A stretch of 64,000 nt of DNA from Clostridium sp. (lineage in GTDB: Bacteria; Bacillota; Clostridia; Clostridiales; Clostridiaceae), in assembly GCF_021372645.1 (NCBI RefSeq), contig NZ_JAJFUC010000037.1:62001-126000 (forward strand). Direction: 5' to 3'. Positions within the stretch are counted from its first letter, which is position 1; each line of letters starts with the position of its first letter. The notes beneath the pieces were generated by a model. That model ran no database searches, had not been told where the DNA came from, and saw only the letters and a list, made by a program, of their open reading frames with translations. The position numbers were made by a program, and so were the translations under genes. Positions 47,913-56,493 of this stretch are shown here, one piece after another.

Positions 47913-48247
47913 AAATTCACCATCCTATTAGTTTTTCTTAGGCAATTCAAATAAAATAACTGCACAAATGCCTTATTTAAAATTATATCAAAAAAGACAT
48001 TTTATAACCATAAAAATAAAATATGCACTTTTAATTATTAGAATTTACTCGTATTGTTATATTTCTTACCTTACATTGTCATTGAGTTTTAATTTTATTA
48101 CATGTAAAAATATGGTAGTATTTTCATATAGTAATTCTTTATCTATAAATACTTTATATTTCTTGTTTATCCCATTTGTTACTTAATTGTTCATTGTTAA
48201 CTGTACATTATTAATTACAATATATATTAAAGGAGGTATTCATTATT
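47913..48247. other. Divergent intergenic region
   Basis: These 335 bp separate a minus-strand gene from the plus-strand island. The region holds AT-rich sequence, an ATTGTTCATTGTTAACTG repeat relative near 48186-48205 and the ribosome site AAAGGAGG at 48229-48236. Promoters for both sides must lie here. The short hydrophobic reading frame at 47968-48186 has no ribosome site and is not called. Confidence 0.5.
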
Positions 48248-48652
48248 ATGAATAATCTGCCACTTCAAGAAGAATCTTTTGTTTATAAAAAAAGACGTAG
48301 GTTTGAAAGAAATATTAAAATAAGACCTAAAAGAAGAGCTATCTTATCATTAATTATTTCTATAGCACTTATAACCACTACTTCTTTTTTCATAACATAT
48401 AATTTATATGTATATAATAATTCCAAGGATCTTGAATTTGCTGTTGAGTATAATTTCACTACAGGCTTTTCATCAGAAAATAAACTTCTTAGAGTTCAAA
48501 AAATGTCTTTAATTTATTATGATGGTGAAACTGCTGTTGTTGAAGCTACTGGACTTTCAAAAAATCAACCTCATAAAAATATTTCTATTAAAGGAAGCTT
48601 TAAAAAAGACAACAATAAAAGCTGGTACTTGGAAAAAATATTCACTCAATGA
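48248..48652 (+). CDS. Small single-span membrane protein of unknown function
   Basis: This 134-residue protein has a strongly basic cytoplasmic N-terminus (YKKRRRFERNIKIRPKRR, about 13-30), one membrane helix (about 32-53: LSLIISIALITTTSFFITYNL) and an extracellular domain of about 80 residues with alternating strands (MSLIYYDGETAVVEATG, NISIKGSFKK). The tail resembles small DUF-type domains that adopt an NTF2- or lipocalin-like fold, but no family is recognised. AAAGGAGG precedes the ATG. It is upstream of znuCB but has a separate 147-bp spacer containing the znu promoter, so a shared function is not established. Confidence 0.82.
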   Translation: MNNLPLQEESFVYKKRRRFERNIKIRPKRRAILSLIISIALITTTSFFITYNLYVYNNSKDLEFAVEYNFTTGFSSENKLLRVQKMSLIYYDGETAVVEATGLSKNQPHKNISIKGSFKKDNNKSWYLEKIFTQ

Positions 48653-48742
48653 TTTTTATATTAAATGAGCAATTCAAGTTAGTATTAAACAAAGTATACT
48701 AATCTTCTGACTTATTATTTTTTCAATATGACTTATGCACTA

Positions 48743-48772
48743 TTGCAAATAATTTGCATTTAAGTGTATAAT
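48743..48772 (+). promoter_or_regulatory. znuCB promoter with 7-1-7 Fur-family operator
   Basis: TGCAAAT-A-ATTTGCA (48744-48758) is a perfect 7-1-7 palindrome, the geometry of Fur, Zur and PerR boxes. It overlaps a -35 (TTGCAA, 48743-48748), which is followed after 18 bases by the perfect -10 TATAAT (48767-48772). Binding would block transcription. Zur is the likely regulator given the transporter; this is inference. Confidence 0.65.
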
Positions 48773-48799
48773 ATAATAATGTTTTAAGGAGTTGGTTAT

Positions 48800-49471
48800 T
48801 TGATTGCTATAAAAAATCTATCATTTTCATATACAAAAGGATCTCAATTGTTGAAAAATGTTAATCTCAATATTCCTAATGGAATTTATTTATCTATTCT
48901 TGGTGAAAACGGAAGCTGTAAAAGTACATTAATAAAGCTTATATTAGGCATTTTAAAGCCAGATTCTGGGAGAATTACTTTAGATTCAAATAAAATTTCT
49001 TATGTTTCACAAAAATTAGATAATTTCAATTCGGAATTTCCAATCACAGTTAAAGAAGCATTATATTGTCATGCAAAGACTATTGGTATAAAAAATTCAA
49101 AAAGCGTTCTAGAATCTTTACACAAAGTTAATATGTGTGAATTTAGTAACAATTTAATTGGAAATTTATCTGGTGGGCAACAGCAAAGAATTTTTATTGC
49201 AAGAGCATTGCTTGGAAATCCAGATTTAATAATATTAGATGAACCATCAACTGGAATAGATGAAAAAAGTCAAAATGAAATTTATCCATTACTCCAAACT
49301 TTGAATAAAGATTTAGGGAAAACTATAATTTCTGTTGAACACAATACTAAGATTGCATTAAAATATTCAACACATATTTTACAAATAGAAAATGGTAATC
49401 CAAAATTATTTACAAAAGAAGATTTTATAAAACATTTAGATGCTGAAGATTCAATTTCTAAAATAATATAG
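48800..49471 (+). CDS. znuC: Zinc/manganese-type ABC transporter ATPase
   Basis: This 223-residue ABC ATPase of the metal (ZnuC/MntB) type has the signature GNLSGGQQQRIFIARAL (about 134-150), Walker B LIILDEPSTGID (about 157-168) and switch His in IISVEHN (about 187-193). The Walker A reads GENGSCKST, with Cys in place of the glycine before Lys; the DNA codon is a clear TGT. The Lys and Ser that bind phosphate remain. It starts at TTG after AAGGAG. It is followed by znuB 21 bases later. No solute-binding protein gene (znuA) is in the window, so the system depends on one encoded elsewhere. Confidence 0.9.
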   Translation: MIAIKNLSFSYTKGSQLLKNVNLNIPNGIYLSILGENGSCKSTLIKLILGILKPDSGRITLDSNKISYVSQKLDNFNSEFPITVKEALYCHAKTIGIKNSKSVLESLHKVNMCEFSNNLIGNLSGGQQQRIFIARALLGNPDLIILDEPSTGIDEKSQNEIYPLLQTLNKDLGKTIISVEHNTKIALKYSTHILQIENGNPKLFTKEDFIKHLDAEDSISKII

Positions 49472-49492
49472 ATATTAGGAAGGTAATTATAT

Positions 49493-50293
49493 ATGTTTGA
49501 ATTAGGTTTTATGCAAAATGCATTTATTGTAGGTTCTATTGTTTCTATACTTTGCCCATTTATAGGACTTTTTATTGTGCTTAGGCGTTATTCAATGATT
49601 GGTGATACCTTGTCGCATTCATCTTTTGCTGGAGTTGCAATTGGTCTTGTTATAGGAACTAATCCCCTTTTAACTGCTTTCTTATTCACTAGTGTTTGTG
49701 CTCTTGTTATAGAGGCTTTAAGAACTTATTATAAGAAATATGCTGAGCTTGTAATGTCCATTGTTTTGACCTTAAGTTTAGGTATCGCGATTACTCTAAT
49801 AAGTAGTGGTAAGGTTTCAGCTAAAGTTGATTCATTTCTCTTTGGGAGTATTTTAACTGTAACAAAATCTGATATCTGGCTAATTACTATCGTAGGTGGA
49901 ATTTGTCTTATAACTCTTTTATTGCTCTATAATAAGTTAATTTATGTGACTTTTGATGAAACTAGTGCGAAAACAGCAGGTATTAATGTTAAATTAGTAA
50001 ACTATATTTTTACATTACTTGTTGGTGCTACAATTTCTCTTTCCATCAGAGTAATGGGTATCCTTGTTGTTTCTTCAATAATAGTTGTCCCTGTAGCAAC
50101 AGCCATGCAACTAAGAAAAGGATTCACTGAAACCCTAATTTTCGCAATCCTATTTGGATTTTTAGATGTTATGATAGGACTAGTACTCTCTTATTACATA
50201 AACAGTGCCCCAGGAGGTACTATAGCATTAACATCAGTTATATTCCTATTACTAACTTTAACTTTCGCGAGATTTTTTAACTATGAAAATTAA
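49493..50293 (+). CDS. znuB: Zinc/manganese-type ABC transporter permease
   Basis: This 266-residue integral membrane protein of the ABC-3 family has about eight hydrophobic helices. Family motifs: LRRYSMIGDTLSHSSFAGVAIG (about residues 30-51), DETSAKTAGINVKLVNYIF (about 157-175) and VVSSIIVVPVATAMQL (about 198-213). It pairs with the adjacent ATPase and a shared operator. It is followed by a bidirectional hairpin terminator facing the convergent phnW. Confidence 0.93.
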   Translation: MFELGFMQNAFIVGSIVSILCPFIGLFIVLRRYSMIGDTLSHSSFAGVAIGLVIGTNPLLTAFLFTSVCALVIEALRTYYKKYAELVMSIVLTLSLGIAITLISSGKVSAKVDSFLFGSILTVTKSDIWLITIVGGICLITLLLLYNKLIYVTFDETSAKTAGINVKLVNYIFTLLVGATISLSIRVMGILVVSSIIVVPVATAMQLRKGFTETLIFAILFGFLDVMIGLVLSYYINSAPGGTIALTSVIFLLLTLTFARFFNYEN

Positions 50294-50305
50294 TAAATAC
50301 ATATA

Positions 50306-50352
50306 AAATAACAAGCCCAATATGCGATGTATATTGGACTTGTTATTTTTTT
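50306..50352. terminator. Bidirectional terminator between znuB and phnW
   Basis: AAAATAACAAG..CCAATAT pairs with ATATTGG..CTTGTTATTTT around GCGATGT, with A and T tracts at the two ends. It can end both the plus-strand znu operon and the minus-strand phosphonate operon. It belongs to the dispersed palindrome family noted at 26246. Confidence 0.88.
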
Positions 50353-50374
50353 GAATATGCTTGAATTACAGGTA

Positions 50375-51499
50375 TTATACAATAGTTGCAAAATATTCTT
50401 CTAATATTTCTATGAATTTGTTCATGTTCTCTGGATATATTTTCCCTATGTTTGCTATTCTAAATGTATTTTCAGAAGATACTTTACCTGGATAAATTGT
50501 AAATCCTTTATTATATAAGTAATCATGCAAATCATCAAAACAATAACCTTCAATTTTGGGTTCAATAATTGAAGTTAAAAGCATAGATGATACTTTTTCA
50601 TTGACTAATTTTTTTAAATTTAATTTGTCTAAGCCATTCCAAAGAATTTTACAACATTCTTTATATCTTTCATATCTATTTTCTATTGTTTCTTCTTTTG
50701 CTTCTATTATAGCTTGTTTTAAAGCATAAAGAACTTGTACTGGTGGAGTAAATCTCATTTGATAGTTGTCTTTAAAATATGAATATTGTTTATATATATT
50801 AAGGTATAGATTTCTTTGTTTAATATTCTTAGTTGTTTCTAAAGATTCCTTATTGGCTATTACAAAGCTTATCCCAGCCATCCCTTGTATACACTTATTT
50901 GAACTTGAAGCTAAATATTTTATATTCATTTCATCCATATCTATAGGAATTCCTGCAAAAGAACTCATAGCATCAACAATCATATCTATTTCATATTTTT
51001 CACAAATACTTCCTATGGATTTTATGTCATTTAATATTCCTGTTGTAGTTTCATGATGAATTACTGCTATATGACTGATAGGCGTTTTATCAGATCTGAT
51101 ACTCTTTGAATTATGTGTTTTTATAATCTCTTCTAATTCATTTAATTTTATTTCTTCTATGGGTGAACTTTTAAATTCTATATAATTCAAATTATATATT
51201 TCTGCTATCTCACACATTCTTTTACCATAAGCACCATTGTTAATTATTATAATTGTCCCATCGTCTACTACTGAGCTCAAAATAGCTTCAACTGATGCTG
51301 TTCCTGAACCTCCAAACAATATAGTAGTATACTTATCATTTGAGCCTACAAAATTAGTAAGCTCTTTTGATACAAATTCCATAACATCTCCAAATTCTTT
51401 TTCTCTCGGACAAATATCTGGTACAACTTGAGCAAACTTTACTGTATCAGAAGTTGTTGCAGGCCCTGGATTTAATAATATATTTCTCTTAATCTCCAA
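50375..51499 (-). CDS. phnW: 2-Aminoethylphosphonate:pyruvate transaminase-type aminotransferase
   Basis: This 374-residue fold-type I class V aminotransferase interconverts phosphonoacetaldehyde and 2-aminoethylphosphonate (AEP). Motifs: ILLNPGPATTSDTVK at the N-terminus, FGGSGTASVEAILSS (about 62-76), VIHHETTTGILND (about 141-153), VDAMSSFAGIP (about 169) and the PLP lysine in YLASSSNKCIQGMAG (about 187-201). PhnW can also serve degradation, but the pepM and ppd genes upstream point to synthesis. It is the last gene of a four-gene operon. Confidence 0.93.
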   Translation of the reverse strand: MEIKRNILLNPGPATTSDTVKFAQVVPDICPREKEFGDVMEFVSKELTNFVGSNDKYTTILFGGSGTASVEAILSSVVDDGTIIIINNGAYGKRMCEIAEIYNLNYIEFKSSPIEEIKLNELEEIIKTHNSKSIRSDKTPISHIAVIHHETTTGILNDIKSIGSICEKYEIDMIVDAMSSFAGIPIDMDEMNIKYLASSSNKCIQGMAGISFVIANKESLETTKNIKQRNLYLNIYKQYSYFKDNYQMRFTPPVQVLYALKQAIIEAKEETIENRYERYKECCKILWNGLDKLNLKKLVNEKVSSMLLTSIIEPKIEGYCFDDLHDYLYNKGFTIYPGKVSSENTFRIANIGKIYPENMNKFIEILEEYFATIV

Positions 51500-51555
51500 T
51501 TTGACTCCTCCCTATAAGGCATATTTAATAAAATCATTATTGAAACTTATATAGT

Positions 51556-52704
51556 TTATTTTCTTTCATATGCCTTGTCTAAAAACTTCATAAAAATTTC
51601 CTTATTTTCAATTGGTGTTGTAGTAGGTCTTCCTAAATCTTTTCGTGCACCTTTTTTTACTTTAATTTCTAATAATACAGGACCTTCTATGTTTGTTATT
51701 TTTTCTGATAAATTTAATAACTCTACTTTCGAGCTGCATGAATAGTATTCCTTATAGCCACAAGCTTTTGCAATAGCTAAAATATCTATTTTAAATCCAA
51801 CTGTTTCTTGTCCTCCTACTGAATCATGTGCTCCGTTATTTATTAATATATGTCTAAAATTCCTAGGTTCTGCATTTCCTATTATAGCTAAACCCCCAAG
51901 ATGCATTAATAAAGCCCCATCTCCGTCAATGCAATAAACATCTTTATCTTTATTGCTTAAAGCAATCCCCAAGGCAATTTGAGAGGCATGCCCCATAGAA
52001 CCTACTGTTAAAAAATCTTTATTATGATTTTCTTTATGTTTTTCTCTTAATTCAAAAAGTTCTCTAGATGCCATTCCTGTTGTTGATACTATTGCTGAAT
52101 TTTCTTTCATCTTAGATACTACAATTTCTATAGCATCTTCCCTAGCCATTTCAAAATCAAAAATAGTATTATTCTTAAGTTTATATTCATCAAAGGTATT
52201 CTTTTTTATTACCAATGCATATGGCTCATTGTTTTCCTTCATATAACTATATGCCTTTTTTACCTTTGATCTCATTACATCATTGCTTGTGGTTTCATCT
52301 AAAATTTCATATTTAATTCCTAACATTTCTAATGTTTCAGTAGTTATTAATCCTTGCTTCTTATGTTGAGGCTCATCTTTCTGATTTGGCTCACCTCTCC
52401 ATCCAATTACTAAAAGCATTGGTATACTATAGACTAATTTATCAGCAAGAGAAGTAAGTGGATTCATCGCATTCCCAACTCCTGAATTTTGCATGTATAC
52501 AAGCGCAATTTTTCTTGTTCCTAAATAATATCCTGAAGCTAATCCTATGGCATTTCCTTCATTAGCTGAAACTATATTCTTTTCACTACTTACATTATCC
52601 TTAATATAAGCACAAAAAGATTTTAATAAAGAATCTGGGACTCCTGTAAAAAAACTTATATCATTATTTAATAGTTCATTATAAAACTCTTTAACTTCAA
52701 CCAT
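51556..52704 (-). CDS. aepY: Phosphonopyruvate decarboxylase
   Basis: This 382-residue thiamine pyrophosphate enzyme converts phosphonopyruvate to phosphonoacetaldehyde, pulling the unfavourable PEP mutase reaction forward. Motifs: FFTGVPDSLLKSFCAY (about 18-33), NEGNAIGLASGYYLG (Glu about 45) and the TPP/Mg motif CIDGDGALLMHLGGLAIIG to LINNGAHDSVGGQ (about 249-289). HAxxGGQ-type residues are conserved in AepY. It lies between pepM and phnW on the same strand with 38- and 56-base gaps. Confidence 0.93.
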   Translation of the reverse strand: MVEVKEFYNELLNNDISFFTGVPDSLLKSFCAYIKDNVSSEKNIVSANEGNAIGLASGYYLGTRKIALVYMQNSGVGNAMNPLTSLADKLVYSIPMLLVIGWRGEPNQKDEPQHKKQGLITTETLEMLGIKYEILDETTSNDVMRSKVKKAYSYMKENNEPYALVIKKNTFDEYKLKNNTIFDFEMAREDAIEIVVSKMKENSAIVSTTGMASRELFELREKHKENHNKDFLTVGSMGHASQIALGIALSNKDKDVYCIDGDGALLMHLGGLAIIGNAEPRNFRHILINNGAHDSVGGQETVGFKIDILAIAKACGYKEYYSCSSKVELLNLSEKITNIEGPVLLEIKVKKGARKDLGRPTTTPIENKEIFMKFLDKAYERK

Positions 52705-52742
52705 TTAATTTAACTCCTTAATTTCAAGTTTGCACAATATTT

Positions 52743-54041
52743 CTACATTCCACCTGGAATTAGAGTGAGAATTTCTTTTATAGGCATGCAATTAACTGAA
52801 GCTTCTTTTGATCTTTCATTTTCTAAGATGCTCTTTGCAGTATTTACCATTGCTGGATATGCACTTCTTAATAAATGATTTGCATAAATAATCACATTAA
52901 TTCCCAGATCTACTAATTCATCTTCTTTCATGAAATTATATGAAGTTGGAACTACTATTAATGGAACTCTATTTTCAAATTCATTATATCTTCTGCAGAA
53001 TTCAGCTACCTCTTTTCCATCTTTTTCTTTGCTATGAATCATAATTCCATCCGTGCCAGCTTCGATATAAGCCTTTGCTCTATTTATTGCATCTTCCATG
53101 CCTGCACCTGCAATTAAACTTTCAATTCTTGAAATTATCATAAAGTCACTTGTTACTCTAGCTTCTCTACCTGCTCTTATCTTGTCACTAAAATGTTCTA
53201 TAGTATCTTGAGTTTGAGTAACATCAGTACCGAATAATGAATTTTTCTTAAGTCCAGTCTTATCTTCAATGATAATTGCTGAAACGCCTAATCTTTCTAA
53301 TGTTTTAACTGTATAAACAAAATGTTCAATTTGCCCGCCTGTATCTCCATCAACAATTATAGGTTTTCTAGTAACTTCTAAAATATCATTAATAGTATTT
53401 AATCTTGATGTTAAATCTACTAATTCTATATCTGGCTTACCTTTAGCAGTTGAATCACATAAGGAACTTATCCACATACCATCAAATTCTTTTATTTTCC
53501 CATCTTTTTCAACTTTAGTTTTTTCAACAATAAGCCCAGTTAATCCATTATGTGCTTCAAGTATCCTAACTGGTTTTTTTGAATAAATTAATTTCTTAAG
53601 ACTTTTCATTCTCATTTGAGGCGTTATACCTATTTGCATTAATTCCTCATCTAATTTCGAAATAGAAACTCCATGAGTATATGGCACTTCAACAAGTTCT
53701 CCTCCCCATTCTTTTATTGCATCTATAACTTTTTCCCTAAGTTCTTTTTGAGAGCCCTCCAACCAATCGTCTCCATGAACAACATAATCCGGTTTAAGTT
53801 CCATAAGATTTGGAACTTGATCTAAACTATCTTGAGGTACTACAGATACAATGCCCTTAATATTACTAACTACTTCTTTTCTTTCTTCATACCTCATTAT
53901 AGGATTTCTCCAATAGCCTCTTATAACATCATCAGTATGTAAGCCTATTATTACATCTCCAAGATTTCTTGCTTCATTTATTACATTCAAATGTCCTTGG
54001 TGAATTATATCAGCACTCATAGCAACATAAACTTTTTTCAT
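52743..54041 (-). CDS. aepX: Cytidylyltransferase-PEP mutase fusion
   Basis: This 432-residue two-domain protein begins with a nucleotidyltransferase of the TagD/GCT type (residues 1-135), with the HxGH motif HQGHLNV (14-20). The C-terminal half (about 150-432) is PEP mutase, which forms the carbon-phosphorus bond. Its hallmark EDKTGLKKNSLFG lies at 259-271 and the Mg-binding DGDTGG at 231-236. This fusion is known in phosphonate gene clusters. The cytidylyl half may activate phosphonate or a polyol phosphate; its substrate is not known. The start overlaps the end of the upstream nucleotidyltransferase by four bases (ATGA), showing translational coupling. Confidence 0.93.
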   Translation of the reverse strand: MKKVYVAMSADIIHQGHLNVINEARNLGDVIIGLHTDDVIRGYWRNPIMRYEERKEVVSNIKGIVSVVPQDSLDQVPNLMELKPDYVVHGDDWLEGSQKELREKVIDAIKEWGGELVEVPYTHGVSISKLDEELMQIGITPQMRMKSLKKLIYSKKPVRILEAHNGLTGLIVEKTKVEKDGKIKEFDGMWISSLCDSTAKGKPDIELVDLTSRLNTINDILEVTRKPIIVDGDTGGQIEHFVYTVKTLERLGVSAIIIEDKTGLKKNSLFGTDVTQTQDTIEHFSDKIRAGREARVTSDFMIISRIESLIAGAGMEDAINRAKAYIEAGTDGIMIHSKEKDGKEVAEFCRRYNEFENRVPLIVVPTSYNFMKEDELVDLGINVIIYANHLLRSAYPAMVNTAKSILENERSKEASVNCMPIKEILTLIPGGM

Positions 54042-54841
54042 ATATTAACACTCTCCTTCATACTTTTCTCTAACTTAGGAAGTATAATTGTTTTTATTCT
54101 TTCAAGATGGTCTTTATCATCAATTTCTCCCCATACTAGATTTTCAATTTTTAAATATCCAACCTTTCTTTTTTGTGCAGCGTCAAATATTGCATTTTCA
54201 TAATCATATTTCTTTGCTTTTTTATTTTCACTTTTAAAAAAGTTATCCTCTTTTTTATAATCATTTATTTTATTATTAAAATCTTTATATTCTTTTAGCA
54301 TCTCTTTATATAACTCTAGTGATATTTTTGAAATTCCAACTAATTCTCCATACACCTGCTCTATTTCTTGCTTATCTTTAGATATCTTGTATAAATTATC
54401 ATTTCTAACTTCCACATAACATTCATCCCCAGAATCTGTCTTTCCACTTAATAAAATGCAATCATCTTTTTCATAATTAATAACCTTAATTAATCCATAA
54501 ACTTCATATATAAGATCACTTTCAAGTAATAAGAAATCTTCCTTTAATTCATCTTCTAATATTGACAGAGAAGTCATACTTCCTGTAGCCTTATATTTTC
54601 TATTTTTCCTTGTTTCTATATAATTATTTTCTTTTGCCAATTCATCATAAAATTCATTTAAATGACCTGTGACTATATAAATTTTTTCTATGCCTAAACT
54701 TCTTAATTTTTCAATAGATCTTTGTACTAAGCTTTTGCCATTTATCTTCATAAGCCCCTTTGGTAACATGTCATTAGTTATATCTTGTAATCTTGATCCC
54801 ATTCCAGCCGCTAAAATTACAGCTGTTTTTACTTTTCTCAT
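54038..54841 (-). CDS. LicC/PntC-like nucleotidyltransferase
   Basis: This 267-residue sugar-nucleotidyltransferase-fold protein has VILAAGMGSRLQDIT (about 8-22) with the following lysine in MLPKGL (Lys28), the metal-binding LLLESDLIYE (about 100) and WGEIDDKDHLERI near the end. This is the pattern of CTP:phosphocholine and CTP:AEP cytidylyltransferases (LicC, PntC). Fused downstream to AEP synthesis genes, CTP:AEP cytidylyltransferase is the most likely role, producing CMP-AEP for transfer to a surface polymer or lipid. No transferase such as LicD is seen in the window. It is the first gene of the operon. Confidence 0.85.
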   Translation of the reverse strand: MRKVKTAVILAAGMGSRLQDITNDMLPKGLMKINGKSLVQRSIEKLRSLGIEKIYIVTGHLNEFYDELAKENNYIETRKNRKYKATGSMTSLSILEDELKEDFLLLESDLIYEVYGLIKVINYEKDDCILLSGKTDSGDECYVEVRNDNLYKISKDKQEIEQVYGELVGISKISLELYKEMLKEYKDFNNKINDYKKEDNFFKSENKKAKKYDYENAIFDAAQKRKVGYLKIENLVWGEIDDKDHLERIKTIILPKLEKSMKESVNI

Positions 54842-54943
54842 TAATTCATAGCACCCCTCTCTATATCTAAAACATTATCTTTAACATACTATTTTCAATA
54901 TCTCTTCTTATCCAACCTAAATATTTGTTTTTTTATTTCCTTA

Positions 54944-55001
54944 GTTCATTTTTTGAACAATACTATACTAACATCTTTCACTGTTCAAAACAATATGTTC
55001 A
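54944..55001 (-). promoter_or_regulatory. Cluster of GTTCA/TGAAC half-sites upstream of the phosphonate operon
   Basis: GTTCA-N5-TGAAC (54944-54958) is a perfect inverted repeat. TGTTCA recurs at 54982-54987 and 54996-55001, and TTGAACA/TGTTCAA (54953-54959, 54982-54988) bracket a TATAGT -10-like hexamer on the minus strand. The spacing suggests an operator for an unknown regulator at the operon promoter. The rest of the 334-bp gap is AT-rich. Confidence 0.4.
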
Positions 55002-55108
55002 TGTAAAAAATTATTTATTTTTATAAATTTATTTTTAAAACAAATTTTCATTTTTAAAATATTTCCACTAAAATTGTTCGCAGATTTTACATACTATTTC
55101 TTAAAGAA

Positions 55109-55153
55109 AAAAGTTGTATCAAAATGATTTCGAATCATTTTGATACAACTTTT
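55109..55153 (-). terminator. Strong terminator after the lipoprotein gene
   Basis: AAAAGTTGTATCAAAATGATT pairs perfectly with its inverse around a 3-base loop. The minus-strand sequence continues TTTTTTC. It ends the lipoprotein transcript and insulates the phosphonate operon. Confidence 0.92.
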
Positions 55154-55175
55154 ATTTAGGTAAAACTATTTTATA

Positions 55176-56156
55176 TTATTTTGCTATAACATTTGTAGTT
55201 GATGGTACAGTTGTATTTGTTGGAGCAGATATATTAGCAAATTCTTCTGCTGTAAGTTTAATTTTGCTAGTTGGAAAAGTAAATGTCCTCACTTCACTCT
55301 TTGTAGCTGTTGATTTCATTACAAATGAAATTTTCCCAAAATCTTTAGATTGTAAATTCATATTAAAGTCTGAAGTATAGCTATTATCTGTAAATACTTC
55401 TTTTGAAGCTATAGTTGAACCAGCTAATGCTGTCTTAATATCCTTTAAGCTTGCATCAAATTGTGCATCATTAACTACTGTTTTGATTTGTGTAATAGCT
55501 TCGGCAGGTAATTTTAATTTAAAAACGTTATTAATATTATCTATGTTATTGCCTGCAGCCTTAACAGCTTTTGCACTTAGATCTACTATTTTATCAGCAT
55601 CAAGATTAATTGTGTATTCTCTTCCATTTTGAACAAAAGGTAAATCAATATCACTATTCTCTCCAAATACTAACTTTTCTAATTGTACCATTGCATCTGG
55701 TTGAGCTGTTAATGCTTTTATTTGATTTACATCCATTTCCACAGATGCTAAATCAATTCCTATATACTCTTCTTTTATCTTAGCTAATCCTTCCGGAACA
55801 GTTTGTCCCATTAAAGCAAATATCCCTTCATAATAACTCTTGTTAATATAACTTGTAGTTCCATCACTATATGCTTTGATTTCTGGGATATTAAATTTAC
55901 CACTTGGATCTTTGAATGTCATATCTACATATGATAAATCCTTTGATTTATATCCAGTAACAGTGAATGTTATTTCTTCCTTTATTCCTTGTGCATCAAC
56001 ATTAACTTTACCTTCTATATTAGATATTGTTGCTTCCCATTTTGCTGTATCGGAAAGTTCGTTTGAATAATTAAGTGTTGCTTGGCTACATCCAGCCATT
56101 GTTCCAACAGTCAAAGCTGCTGTCATAATTAGTGCTAATGTCTTTTTTAATTTCAT
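55176..56156 (-). CDS. Secreted lipoprotein of unknown function
   Basis: This 326-residue protein has a lipoprotein signal: basic KLKK, a hydrophobic core (about 5-18) and the lipobox TMAGC with Cys at about 22. The mature part is soluble, with alternating beta strands and DNxYTSDFNMNL-type motifs, and it ends in a Thr/Val-rich tail. An EGKVNVDAQGIKEEITFTV segment and regular Asp/Lys turns suggest a beta-sheet fold. I recognise no catalytic motif and no family. It has its own terminator, and a 337-bp upstream gap contains only AT-rich sequence plus the terminator of the neighbouring gene. Its proximity to the phosphonate operon may be coincidental. Confidence 0.85.
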   Translation of the reverse strand: MKLKKTLALIMTAALTVGTMAGCSQATLNYSNELSDTAKWEATISNIEGKVNVDAQGIKEEITFTVTGYKSKDLSYVDMTFKDPSGKFNIPEIKAYSDGTTSYINKSYYEGIFALMGQTVPEGLAKIKEEYIGIDLASVEMDVNQIKALTAQPDAMVQLEKLVFGENSDIDLPFVQNGREYTINLDADKIVDLSAKAVKAAGNNIDNINNVFKLKLPAEAITQIKTVVNDAQFDASLKDIKTALAGSTIASKEVFTDNSYTSDFNMNLQSKDFGKISFVMKSTATKSEVRTFTFPTSKIKLTAEEFANISAPTNTTVPSTTNVIAK

Positions 56157-56420
56157 TTTTCTTTCCCCCTGTAAATACTTATTTTTTATAATAAAAATAC
56201 AATTAATGTTAATAATTAACTTTATACCATATTTTTATTATACATAATTCTTCTTAATAAATGCTGGTATAAATATTAAATTTACCTTAATTTATACTTA
56301 AGTTTTCAAAAATAACCACACCTTTAAATAATTCATAGATTCTTAATCCCCATAGATCCTTTCTTTTGCAAACCCCACATAAAATCAAGTAAGATATATA
56401 TTTAATAAAATTTAAATATA

Positions 56421-56466
56421 TTAAAAGTGCCGTAAAGTGATTTATCCAAATCACTTTACGGCACTT
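56421..56466 (-). terminator. Terminator after the deacylase-like gene pair
   Basis: AAGTGCCGTAAAGTGATTT pairs perfectly with its inverse around ATCC. On the minus strand it is followed by TTAATAT, a weak T tract. It lies 28 bases after the stop codon at 56494. Confidence 0.85.
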
Positions 56467-56493
56467 CTATATAATTCAAGCAACTATTTTCCT

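Noticed and set aside
47968-48186. 72-codon hydrophobic open frame
   Set aside because: It has no Shine-Dalgarno sequence and overlaps repeat-like DNA. Hydrophobicity is expected from AT-rich random sequence.
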